Shown here in pieces: positions 18,173 through 24,579 of a stretch of DNA of 64,000 nucleotides. Below the pieces are notes generated by a model, which did not search any database, was not told the DNA's origin, and saw only the letters and a list, made by a program, of their open reading frames with translations. Location of the stretch: IMG/VR virus record IMGVR_UViG_3300045974_000132, positions 1 through 64,000 of that record, one strand, 5' to 3'. The translations under genes and the position numbers were made by a program. Each line of letters begins with the position of its first letter. Position 1 is the first letter of the stretch. This stretch comes from a virus.

Positions 18173-18792
18173 TGGAAAAACTAATACTAAAACATTTGCC
18201 TAGAGAACGGGAGAAAGTTCTCACAGCAAGAGGGGTACCGCAAGCTGACTTCATTCACGGTAAGGAGCAATATGATGTTGTTCCTAATTTAGTTAAGTAT
18301 GAAGTAGAACTTGCACGTATGCCTACTAGGGCAGTAGGTACTGCAAAGCAACTGAAAGCACTAGAGTCTATCTGTACAAATCCTTTACGTTCAAGTTACG
18401 TGTTGGGTATTAGTAGCTTTCCTAGTGATGCTCTTGCAAAAGCTCTTGCAATCCATATATTCAATCAATCAATGATTTCATGGCAACGAAGGCATCGTCC
18501 AGGTAGAGTACTTCCTATTTGGCATCGTGTATTCGGAGGCTTCAATGATAATCTTCGTGACAAGCCTATTGAAGAAACACCTAGCTTGTTGGTGTTATCG
18601 AATATCAATGAAGCAAGTAGCTCCTACAAGCTTGAGAAGGTGCGAGACATATTGGAGAAGTATTCTCATATACCGCGCATTGTTGTTTTAAGCGGAGCCG
18701 ACCCTTTGACATTCTTTGCAAACAAATTGTACTGCCCTATCAATGCAGGTATATTGATTGGCCCTACAAATCGTGTTAAGGAAATGGGATGA
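18172..18792 (+). CDS. Degenerate AAA-like protein, possible helicase-loader relative
   Basis: A 206-residue protein. The centre can be read as a worn P-loop domain: SSYVLGISSFPSDALAKALA lies where a Walker A would be but lacks GKT. Then SLLVLSNINEASSS lies where Walker B would be but lacks the usual aspartates, followed by IPRIVVLSGADPLTFF, like a sensor strand. DnaC/IstB-like loaders have this order. If that reading is right, it no longer hydrolyses ATP and would act as a structural partner. It sits directly behind the DEAH helicase (TAATG overlap). The assignment is weak; a novel fold is equally possible. Confidence 0.4.
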   Translation: MEKLILKHLPREREKVLTARGVPQADFIHGKEQYDVVPNLVKYEVELARMPTRAVGTAKQLKALESICTNPLRSSYVLGISSFPSDALAKALAIHIFNQSMISWQRRHRPGRVLPIWHRVFGGFNDNLRDKPIEETPSLLVLSNINEASSSYKLEKVRDILEKYSHIPRIVVLSGADPLTFFANKLYCPINAGILIGPTNRVKEMG

Positions 18793-19019
18793 CAGACGTT
18801 GACAACTTTCTTAAAGACGTTGCAAAGCAAGGTAGGCTCAAGGAGTTTACGGTAGTGTGTGATGAATCCAATAACACACCTGAAGATATAGATCAACGTA
18901 GGCTTAATGTAGATGTTATTTTTTACGGTTCTTTAGCTGAACACGTTCGCAAGCGGTTGGAAGAATCTACTGATAGGACTGCATCGTATGGCTGCCATAC
19001 CACCGAAGACAAAGTATAA
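18789..19019 (+). CDS. Small protein resembling the tail-sheath C-terminal domain
   Basis: A 76-residue protein starting in an ATGA overlap. Residues 6-55 line up by eye with the C-terminal part of the sheath gene at 24580-26274: here FTVVCDESNNTPEDID, there FQVICDDSNNTSDTIA, followed in both by a strand with Leu-x-x-Asp and a basic helix or strand (HVRKRL here, RIHLRA there). The sheath C-terminal domain makes inter-subunit contacts in contractile tails. A stand-alone copy within the replication region is unusual; it might bind sheath or a sheath-like partner. The likeness was seen by eye only. Confidence 0.5.
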   Translation: MTDVDNFLKDVAKQGRLKEFTVVCDESNNTPEDIDQRRLNVDVIFYGSLAEHVRKRLEESTDRTASYGCHTTEDKV

Positions 19020-19494
19020 TGCTTTAGTCTTAGACTTCGACGGTGCTCTATTCCCACGAAGATTCTTTTTAACTCCGACGGGTGCTGATCCTGTATTGGT
19101 ACAAGTAATAAATACATTGTGCCAACACTATGATTTCCGAATCGTTATCTCAGCAGGCATGCAAGAACAAGGTATAGATAAGTGTAAAGAAGAGTTAAGC
19201 AAAGCAGGTATTAGTGCAGACTATGTTATGCCTAATAACTGGTCGACTCTAAGCGTAGGCTTTCATATACGCGACCGATACAAGCAGGTTGAACGCTGGT
19301 ACGATCAGTATAAAGATTCAATTGGTAGGATGTTGATCTTTGATGATGAACATTGCCCATTCCAATCGCCTATAGCTGCTTACTGGATGAGGTGTGATGA
19401 AGAACACGGATTACGCTTATTCGATCTTACTACTCTGTACGGTGAATACTCAAAATTAATGGAACATAAAGAAGACATAAATGAAAACAAGTGA
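18988..19494 (+). CDS. HAD-like phosphatase/hydrolase
   Basis: A 168-residue protein with HAD-superfamily motifs: motif I LVLDFDGALF (D16, D18), motif II IVISAG (S55) and motif IV LIFDDE (D119, D120). A lysine for motif III is not certain. The nucleophile and acid/base aspartates are present, so it is probably an active small phosphatase or related enzyme acting on nucleotides or nucleic-acid ends; the substrate is unknown. The gene overlaps the sheath-C-like gene by about 30 nt and overlaps folE by 14 nt, placing it in the deazaguanine gene group. Confidence 0.7.
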   Translation: MAAIPPKTKYNALVLDFDGALFPRRFFLTPTGADPVLVQVINTLCQHYDFRIVISAGMQEQGIDKCKEELSKAGISADYVMPNNWSTLSVGFHIRDRYKQVERWYDQYKDSIGRMLIFDDEHCPFQSPIAAYWMRCDEEHGLRLFDLTTLYGEYSKLMEHKEDINENK

Positions 19495-20143
19495 TATTGT
19501 AAGGCAGCGTATTCTGGAAGCTAATGCTCCTTTCTTTGCAAATGACAACATCGCAAGCTTTGTAACGCCCGAAGAGTTGGCTGGTATTCAAGAAGAAGTT
19601 GAATTTCATATGGACAATCTACTTCGAGCTTTGGTAATCGACGTTGATAACGACCATAACTCGAACGGAACTGCCAAGCGCGTAGCAAAGATGTTTGTGC
19701 GCGAGTTCTACAAAGGCCGTTACGTTGAAATGCCTAACGTTACTGTCTTTCCTAATGCTAAGAAGATTGACCAACTGTATATCGTTGGCCCTGTTAGCGT
19801 TAAGAGTACGTGCAGCCATCATCTAGTACCTATCGTAGGTAAGGTATGGGTCGGTTGCATTCCGGGCGACGATCTAAGCGGCTTATCGAAGTTTGCTCGT
19901 TTAGCTGAATGGATTTTTCGTCGTCCTCAAATTCAAGAAGAAGCTACCCAACAGTTGGCAGAACTTCTTGAAGAGATTCTCAAGCCTAAAGCTTTAGCTC
20001 TCATTGTCAAAGCACAACATATGTGTATGTGCCATCGTGGTGTAGAAGACCCGGACAGTGAGCATACAACCAGTTACATGGGTGGTGCCTTTAAGCAAGA
20101 TCCGGCACTGCGTATGGAATTCTTGACACTGATGAACAAATGA
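19481..20143 (+). CDS. folE: GTP cyclohydrolase I
   Basis: Converts GTP to 7,8-dihydroneopterin triphosphate, the first step of the deazaguanine (preQ0) and folate routes. The 220-residue length matches bacterial FolE. Family motifs are clear: zinc ligands C111 and H114 in STCSHHLVPI and C182 in HMCMCHRGV, the GLSKFAR segment (134-140), and RRPQIQEEAT (147-156). All key residues are present, so it is probably active. It is followed by the QueD-like gene in an ATGA overlap; with QueE at 10.7 kb it supplies precursor for a modified guanine in phage DNA. Confidence 0.95.
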   Translation: MKTSDIVRQRILEANAPFFANDNIASFVTPEELAGIQEEVEFHMDNLLRALVIDVDNDHNSNGTAKRVAKMFVREFYKGRYVEMPNVTVFPNAKKIDQLYIVGPVSVKSTCSHHLVPIVGKVWVGCIPGDDLSGLSKFARLAEWIFRRPQIQEEATQQLAELLEEILKPKALALIVKAQHMCMCHRGVEDPDSEHTTSYMGGAFKQDPALRMEFLTLMNK

Positions 20144-21075
20144 TTAGCACACTCACACTGCCGTATTTGACTTGTATTGACCATGCTTACGTGGATGATA
20201 TTGGACGTATTCGTGGTCGTTCATACCATGCTTCCTTCACAGTATCGGGTAAGGTTGATGAAGAAGGTGAGAAGGTTGTTGTAGACTTCTCTAAGGTAAA
20301 GAAGCTCATTAAGTCGATTGTCGATGACCATGAGTACGGATTCGACCACAAGCTTTGGGTTGATTCTAATTGCAAAGAAGATGCAAACCCTAGAATTGCT
20401 ACACCCTTTGCACTTCTAAATATTCCAGAGAATGCAATACGCTCTTTCCCTAAAGCTACACATGTACATGCTTCTTCGGCGTGTTTTATCATAGCCCAGC
20501 ATGTACAGGATGTTCTGCTAAATGTTCACGGTATTGAGGTAGACATTAAGTGTGCCCTAAATACCAGCCCTCTGTTTATTCAAGCAGGTGGTGTCTACGG
20601 AATGTTTAGCTACGTTCATGGCCTGCGCGATAGTTCAGCATACGGTTGTCAGAATCTAGCACATGGACATCTTAGTTATCTGCAATTGATTCCTAAGGTG
20701 GACATTATTCGCATGGTCGTTGATCCTGTTCATTGTGCTGATGAAGATAATGCTTTAACAGCCCTTGATAAAGTATGCAATGAAATCTGCAAAGACCTGG
20801 ACGATACGATTTTCATATACGGTGCTAATGTTTGGACAGCAAGCACTGACGAGGTGTCTATTGCTTATACTTCCAAGTCACGCGGATCTATGGGCGGTAA
20901 GTTCAAGAATAACGAGCGTCAAAAGACGGTAGTTCTTGAAACAGAAACTACTGTTGAATACCTTGCAGAATATATCAATGCTAAGTATGGTGAGCTTTTA
21001 CGTGAAGCCGGCGTTGATAAGTTTATCGTAAGTGAGGGCCTTTCTAAGGGTGTTCTGTTTGAAGTAACGTCTTAA
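20140..21075 (+). CDS. queD: QueD-like 6-carboxytetrahydropterin synthase, double-length
   Basis: Expected to act between FolE and QueE. At 311 residues it is about twice the usual QueD length and reads as two T-fold modules. The first half has RGRSYHASFTVSG, VVVDFSKVKKLI and FDHKLW (68-73), matching the QueD middle, but the zinc HxH is RGR. The second half has H160, C170 and HGH at 175-177 (YGCQNLAHGHLSY), matching the QueD zinc site and catalytic cysteine, and ends with ETETTVEYLAEYI, like the QueD glutamate helix. The active-site residues are thus divided between halves. The family is well supported; whether it is catalytically standard is not. Confidence 0.75.
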   Translation: MISTLTLPYLTCIDHAYVDDIGRIRGRSYHASFTVSGKVDEEGEKVVVDFSKVKKLIKSIVDDHEYGFDHKLWVDSNCKEDANPRIATPFALLNIPENAIRSFPKATHVHASSACFIIAQHVQDVLLNVHGIEVDIKCALNTSPLFIQAGGVYGMFSYVHGLRDSSAYGCQNLAHGHLSYLQLIPKVDIIRMVVDPVHCADEDNALTALDKVCNEICKDLDDTIFIYGANVWTASTDEVSIAYTSKSRGSMGGKFKNNERQKTVVLETETTVEYLAEYINAKYGELLREAGVDKFIVSEGLSKGVLFEVTS

Positions 21076-21087
21076 GGACATTTCAAA

Positions 21088-21633
21088 ATGGAAATATCAA
21101 GACGCGGGTTTCTAAAGCTATTTGCTACGCTACCCGCTGCTTTTGCTGTAACGCAACTAACACCAGCGTTTGCTAAAATCCCGGACTTAACGCCGATAGT
21201 CGTTCCAGAGACCAAAGAAGACTTTGGATTCTTTGATATATCGGACATTGAGATTAGGTTCTCTGACTTTCGCGTGTATGCTTCGTCTATGAATGTTGTT
21301 CATAATCATGGACCATCCTTCAGAACGCCCTATGAAGTTGTATCGGACGAACGTGGCCAATACTTATACTCAGAACTGCGAATACAAACTACTTCCCTAA
21401 CGGGTAGATGCTTTGCCAATCTAGGTGATAAGCTAAGAACTTGGTTTGAAGCGGCTAGGAATATGGGTCCTCCTGACTCTTATAAGAAAGATGCTGAAAT
21501 CTGGTATAAGGGTGAGCGTATTGCTACCTTAAAAGGCGCCTTCCTTAAGTCAATAGAAGCTCAAATGTTCGGTAATCTGATGAACTTTGATTTTACAATG
21601 AGCTATGATGTGTTGGAACATTTAAATGGATAA
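21088..21633 (+). CDS. Tat-signal protein with a tail-tube-like mature domain
   Basis: A 181-residue protein with a textbook twin-arginine signal: SRRGFLK at residues 4-10, a hydrophobic stretch (LFATLPAAFAVTQL) and an AFA cleavage site before K30. This predicts folded export across the inner membrane by the Tat system, very unusual for a phage. The mature part ends with RIATLKGAFLKSIEAQMFG then LMNFDFTMSYDVLEH. This resembles, by eye, the C-terminal strands of T4-like tail-tube proteins (a KGxxP-type turn followed by an x-F-x-x-T-x-x-Y-D strand). It follows queD by 12 nt with a weak AAGGAC ribosome site. The signal call is strong; the tube likeness is tentative. Confidence 0.7.
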   Translation: MEISRRGFLKLFATLPAAFAVTQLTPAFAKIPDLTPIVVPETKEDFGFFDISDIEIRFSDFRVYASSMNVVHNHGPSFRTPYEVVSDERGQYLYSELRIQTTSLTGRCFANLGDKLRTWFEAARNMGPPDSYKKDAEIWYKGERIATLKGAFLKSIEAQMFGNLMNFDFTMSYDVLEHLNG

Positions 21634-22189
21634 CAAACATTACGGTCTAATTGGGGCCCACCGCGTAGGTAAGACGACTTCTGCTCAGAAGTTTGCAGTA
21701 TCACCTCATATAGCCTACTTACAGATTGATACCAATGCAATCTTTGTAGAGCTTGGCTTCAATCCTAAAGATCAATACGATATTGAAACACGATTGACCA
21801 TCCAAGAGCAATTGATTGAGCGTGTAGAACCTCAGTATCGGGATAACAGTTGCAGCATAACAGATCGTACTCCGATAGACTTCTTGATCTACATGCTTGC
21901 GGATGTTACGCGTGACTTTCCTTCACGCTTGGAAGAACGTTTTGCTGCATATCAAAAGCGGTGCATTGATATGTACTTCCAGTACTTCCAACGAGGTTGT
22001 GTTATACAGCCAGGTATCCCGATAATTGATGTTGCAAAGTCGGCTCCACCTAGTGTTGCTTACATAGCACACCTAAATCATATCGCTGTTGGGCTGGCTA
22101 ACGCTCTCAACATTGATGTAATGCCGATTCATATTCTTGATCTTGAAGAACGTGATGAATATCTAACTGCAATCTTTCTTCCTTATTAA
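21626..22189 (+). CDS. P-loop kinase-like ATPase
   Basis: A 187-residue protein with Walker A GAHRVGKTTSA at residues 10-20 and a likely acceptor region ITDRTPIDFLIYML where a DR-type motif binds nucleotide substrate. This layout resembles AAA_28/dNMP-kinase-like phage proteins that phosphorylate nucleotides. A clear lid arginine pair is not assigned; YQKRCIDMYF may contribute. It overlaps the Tat-signal gene by 8 nt. It may make modified or unmodified dNTP precursors, which would fit the nearby deazaguanine genes; this link is inference. Confidence 0.7.
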   Translation: MDNKHYGLIGAHRVGKTTSAQKFAVSPHIAYLQIDTNAIFVELGFNPKDQYDIETRLTIQEQLIERVEPQYRDNSCSITDRTPIDFLIYMLADVTRDFPSRLEERFAAYQKRCIDMYFQYFQRGCVIQPGIPIIDVAKSAPPSVAYIAHLNHIAVGLANALNIDVMPIHILDLEERDEYLTAIFLPY

Positions 22190-22191
22190 AA

Positions 22192-22422
22192 ATGCCCAAT
22201 ACAAATACTGCGGAAGTTCAAGTCCAAACGAAACTGGATCGTTTGAATAAGCTATTGCGTAATCCTAAGTTGAAGCTCCCGTCTTTTCGACAGGAAGTAT
22301 CTTCATCTTTTGGTAATCTACACTGGCTCAAGGCAAAGCTCCCTAAGAATCCAGACTGCGATACTGAGTTGAAAGCTTTGCTCAATCTTGATCCTAAGTC
22401 ATTGCTTGAACCTATCAATTAA
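22192..22422 (+). CDS. Small unknown protein
   Basis: A 76-residue, Leu/Lys/Asn-rich helical protein I do not recognise. It starts 2 nt after the kinase stop, so it is probably translated by coupling. The core has KLDRLNKLLRNPKLKLPSFR and a repeat-like FGNLHWLKAKLPKNPD. No catalytic motif. The antisense frame is also open over most of it, but the sense frame has the better context. Confidence 0.5.
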   Translation: MPNTNTAEVQVQTKLDRLNKLLRNPKLKLPSFRQEVSSSFGNLHWLKAKLPKNPDCDTELKALLNLDPKSLLEPIN

Positions 22423-22432
22423 GGTGTAATGT

Positions 22433-22738
22433 ATGTGTGCGTTTCGTCGAGCAGGTCCGCCAAAAGTTAAAACGGTCTCTAAGATCAGACGCACACGTAC
22501 CCAAGCCTATGGTAGTAATTGGGACGCAACTAGCGCACAAACAATTAGTTTAGCGGGACATCGGTGTAGTCGATGCGGTACTGCTGGTAGTAAGACTAAC
22601 AAACTACGGGCACACCATGTAATTCAAGTGTCTAAGGGTGGAAAGACAATACCCTTTTATTTGAAATGCCTGTGCGATAACTGCCATGAACTTCAACCTG
22701 GGCATGGACATCTAAGAGAAAGAAGATTAAAGAAATGA
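22433..22738 (+). CDS. HNH endonuclease
   Basis: A 101-residue protein with a complete HNH pattern: zinc knuckle CSRCG (residues 41-45), catalytic AHHVIQVSKGG, and CLCDNCHELQPGH with the second cysteine pair. The N-terminus is basic (IRRTRTQAYGSNW). Small HNH enzymes of this type nick or cut DNA and occur both as homing nucleases and as terminase partners; no terminase gene is in the window, so homing is more likely. AAGGTG precedes the ATG. The next gene overlaps its stop (ATGA). Confidence 0.8.
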   Translation: MCAFRRAGPPKVKTVSKIRRTRTQAYGSNWDATSAQTISLAGHRCSRCGTAGSKTNKLRAHHVIQVSKGGKTIPFYLKCLCDNCHELQPGHGHLRERRLKK

Positions 22739-23043
22739 TAAGCAAGAAACATACACTGCTAACCCTTAAAGCCCTAGCTGTTTGTAAGCCCACATACCGT
22801 GAAGCCCATCAAAGCTTACGGGCTATATCTAAGCTGTGCAACATTGAGGGTGCCACCGGAGAGCTTAAAGTACGAGGAGCTTTAGAGAATCATGTTAAAG
22901 CTCGACGTATGGAACGAGTTACTGACCGGATTACTGATAAGTTTGCATACCGTATTACCCAACAAGGGTTGGATTACATAGAAACAAACAACCTTGAAGC
23001 GTATATTGCGGAGCAAGAAGAAGAGGCTGTTGAAAGTGTCTAA
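22735..23043 (+). CDS. Winged-helix DNA-binding-like protein
   Basis: A 102-residue protein with a winged-helix pattern: helices YREAHQSLRAISKLCNI and VRGALENHVKARRMERV, a wing RITDKFAYRITQQGLDYIE and a short acidic tail. The FAYRITQQGLDYI ending is typical of small MarR/PadR-like or phage regulatory wHTH proteins. It may regulate nearby transcription or be a structural DNA-binding protein. It overlaps the HNH gene by 4 nt and precedes the hairpin-rich non-coding stretch, a plausible site of action. Confidence 0.6.
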   Translation: MISKKHTLLTLKALAVCKPTYREAHQSLRAISKLCNIEGATGELKVRGALENHVKARRMERVTDRITDKFAYRITQQGLDYIETNNLEAYIAEQEEEAVESV

Positions 23044-23048
23044 ACTTT

Positions 23049-23068
23049 CTGAAAAATACTAATTTCAG
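23049..23068 (+). other. Hairpin just after the winged-helix gene
   Basis: CTGAAA and TTTCAG form a perfect 6-bp stem with an 8-nt A/T-rich loop, 5 nt after the stop. There is no T run after it, so a terminator is doubtful. It may be the 5' limit of the structured region that follows. Confidence 0.4.
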
Positions 23069-23154
23069 GAAGTAGTCGGACACATCATACTCTTGTGAAT
23101 GCTCTGCGCGTGGTCATGCCGCGTTAGACCTTTAATTGTCACATAAAATTGGTG

Positions 23155-23281
23155 TACGGTGTAGTTGATGTTTCGACAAAAGGTGTCGGGCTTTTAGCCG
23201 GAACGCTCTACACAAGTTGTATACCCATTTTGTTGGGGAACAAAAAGTATGCAGCCGGGGCCTCATTGCAAAGTGAGGCCT
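23155..23281 (+). ncRNA. Candidate structured non-coding RNA
   Basis: Part of a 288-nt stretch (23044-23331) without a convincing gene. GTGTAG (23159-23164) pairs with CTACAC (23208-23213) and encloses two adjoining hairpins, CGACA/TGTCG (23174-23188) and GGCT/AGCC (23189-23199), forming a three-way junction. Next, GTATAC (23219-23224) pairs with GTATGC (23247-23252) around TTTTGTT/AACAAAA with a GGGG loop (23228-23245). Last, GGCCTCA/TGAGGCC forms a 7-bp stem (23259-23280). A frame of 48 codons from a GTG crosses this region, but it lacks a ribosome site. No known RNA family is recognised. The strand is assumed from the neighbours. Confidence 0.45.
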
Positions 23282-23331
23282 TCGAGTGCTTATTTTAGTC
23301 CTCGTACACTTACAAGATAAAAGGTCACACT

Positions 23332-23559
23332 ATGGCAACAAAGAACTGCGGCAATTGCAAATACATCCATCTAATTGAAGGCCAAGCTTACCATGATTGC
23401 CGGGAAAGCTCTCCTACTGTTATTGTTCCTTCATTTAAACCCGGTGAAGGCAACCATGCAAAGAGTCAACTAGGTAAGATCATGACGGTATGGCCCCGAG
23501 TTTCAGAAACGGAAAAAGGCTGTGGCAAATTTGCAAGTAAAGAAAGCACAGAGGCCTAA
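23332..23559 (+). CDS. Small zinc-binding-like cysteine protein
   Basis: A 75-residue protein with CGNCKY (residues 6-11), a third cysteine in YHDC and a fourth in GCGKF near the C-terminus, plus VWPRVSETEKGCGKF. This spacing of C-x2-C, C, WP-x-V and CG-x-F recurs in small phage and bacterial proteins presumed to bind zinc or iron. Function unknown. AAAGG precedes the ATG. It is the first gene after the hairpin-rich stretch. Confidence 0.7.
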   Translation: MATKNCGNCKYIHLIEGQAYHDCRESSPTVIVPSFKPGEGNHAKSQLGKIMTVWPRVSETEKGCGKFASKESTEA

Positions 23560-23800
23560 GTATAAAGTGCGCGTCTATGTAAGTATTGTGCAGACAGTAC
23601 CGCATGACGAAGAGGGCAGGCTTTCAAAAGTAATTGAGCGGTTTACTGATCGTGTAATTGGAATTCGTAGGATTGTTATACAAGAGTTTGATGCTCTTGC
23701 TAAACGTTCTAGCAAAATACAAGGCTTTACAGACATAAAACTTCTTAATGGGAGTGTTCGGACAATCGCTACTGAGTTCCTTAAATTTAGGGAGCTATAA
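23522..23800 (+). CDS. Small unknown protein
   Basis: A 92-residue basic protein I do not recognise, beginning at a GTG inside the previous gene (38-nt overlap). The ribosome site is very close to this start, so a later TTG or GTG may be used instead. It has two beta strands (YKVRVYVSIVQTV, VIERFTDRVIGI) and a helix. No catalytic motif. Confidence 0.5.
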   Translation: MANLQVKKAQRPKYKVRVYVSIVQTVPHDEEGRLSKVIERFTDRVIGIRRIVIQEFDALAKRSSKIQGFTDIKLLNGSVRTIATEFLKFREL

Positions 23801-23801
23801 T

Positions 23802-24122
23802 ATGGTAGAGGTCTTCAAAGGCCTTACGCAAGAATATAAAGAAATGCTGATGACTCGTTTTAATCCCGAGAGGATTGACGAAGAGTTTAGCCCACATGAA
23901 GTAAGGTTGATTATATTCTTTAACGATTCGCGGGACAGGCAGATTCATTCGCCGGATTTAAGATTTATTTTGTCTGCTCACTTTTCCAATTTTGGCTTTT
24001 TTATACCGTCAGGTAACTCCGTTCTTATTTCGTTTAGATTGAATCCTAAATTTAATAAGTATGATGAACAAGACCTTAGTAAAAAACTTAGTGGGAAAGG
24101 GGCGGGGTATTGTAGCAGTTAA
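23802..24122 (+). CDS. Small unknown protein
   Basis: A 106-residue protein I do not recognise. The open frame begins at 23748, but the ATG at 23802 has GGGAG 7 nt upstream and follows the preceding stop by one base, so it is preferred. The sequence is mixed, with LIIFFNDSRDRQ and FGFFIPSGNSVLISFRL beta segments. The 3' end overlaps the SET gene by 62 nt in another frame. Confidence 0.6.
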   Translation: MVEVFKGLTQEYKEMLMTRFNPERIDEEFSPHEVRLIIFFNDSRDRQIHSPDLRFILSAHFSNFGFFIPSGNSVLISFRLNPKFNKYDEQDLSKKLSGKGAGYCSS

Positions 24123-24426
24123 ACGAATTGTAAAAGGCTCCTTGATTGAGTCTTGTCCGGTTGCTCTGTTCTCAGTACCCTTAGGCAGTACTCACATACT
24201 AGAGACATACGCCTTTAGGTGGTCAAAGAATAAAGTAGCTATTGCCTTAGGGAACGGTAGCTTATACAATCACAGTTATACACCCAATGCGGAATACACT
24301 AAAGATATAAAGAATAAGGTATTACTGGTGTATGCTTTAAGAACCATCCTACCGGGTGAAGAAATATGTTTCAACTACAACGGGCATCCAGATAATAAGG
24401 CACCGTTGTGGTTTAAAGTAAAATGA
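24061..24426 (+). CDS. SET-domain protein, putative lysine methyltransferase
   Basis: A stand-alone SET domain of 121 residues, close to the size of the Chlorella virus vSET enzyme (119). The start shows GKGRGIVAVKRIVKG (12-26), the classic GxG-containing N-SET strand. The core cofactor motif is NHSYTPNA (70-77), and the C-terminal GEEICFNYNG (99-108) supplies the catalytic-tyrosine region. All SET landmarks are present, so S-adenosylmethionine-dependent protein lysine methylation is probable; the target could be a host or phage protein. It is the last gene before a strong terminator. SET genes are rare in tailed phages. Confidence 0.85.
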   Translation: MMNKTLVKNLVGKGRGIVAVKRIVKGSLIESCPVALFSVPLGSTHILETYAFRWSKNKVAIALGNGSLYNHSYTPNAEYTKDIKNKVLLVYALRTILPGEEICFNYNGHPDNKAPLWFKVK

Positions 24427-24465
24427 TTATTGGAAGTGAGCGGACTATCTCCTCCGTTCGACATT

Positions 24466-24502
24466 AGAGCAGCCTCCTTAGTTGGACGCTGCTCTTTTTT
24501 TG
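24466..24502 (+). terminator. Rho-independent terminator ending the early/middle region
   Basis: AGAGCAGC and GCTGCTCT form a perfect 8-bp stem with a 14-nt loop, followed by a run of seven T. It separates the replication/accessory genes from the tail sheath gene. The 78 nt between it and the sheath start are A/T-rich and probably hold a late promoter, but I cannot assign one with confidence. Confidence 0.9.
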
Positions 24503-24579
24503 TCCTTGATTTCGTGAAAACAATACAAATTCTAATTTATTGGTAGGGTTACTTATCTATATTCAAATGGAGAAACGTA

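Noticed and set aside
23155-23302. A 48-codon frame starting at GTG in the hairpin-rich stretch
   Set aside because: No ribosome site precedes it and the start is weak. The RNA pairing explains the region better, though a small protein cannot be excluded.
24503-24579. A late promoter upstream of the tail sheath
   Set aside because: The stretch is A/T-rich with TATATT-like words, but no -35/-10 pair with good spacing could be chosen.
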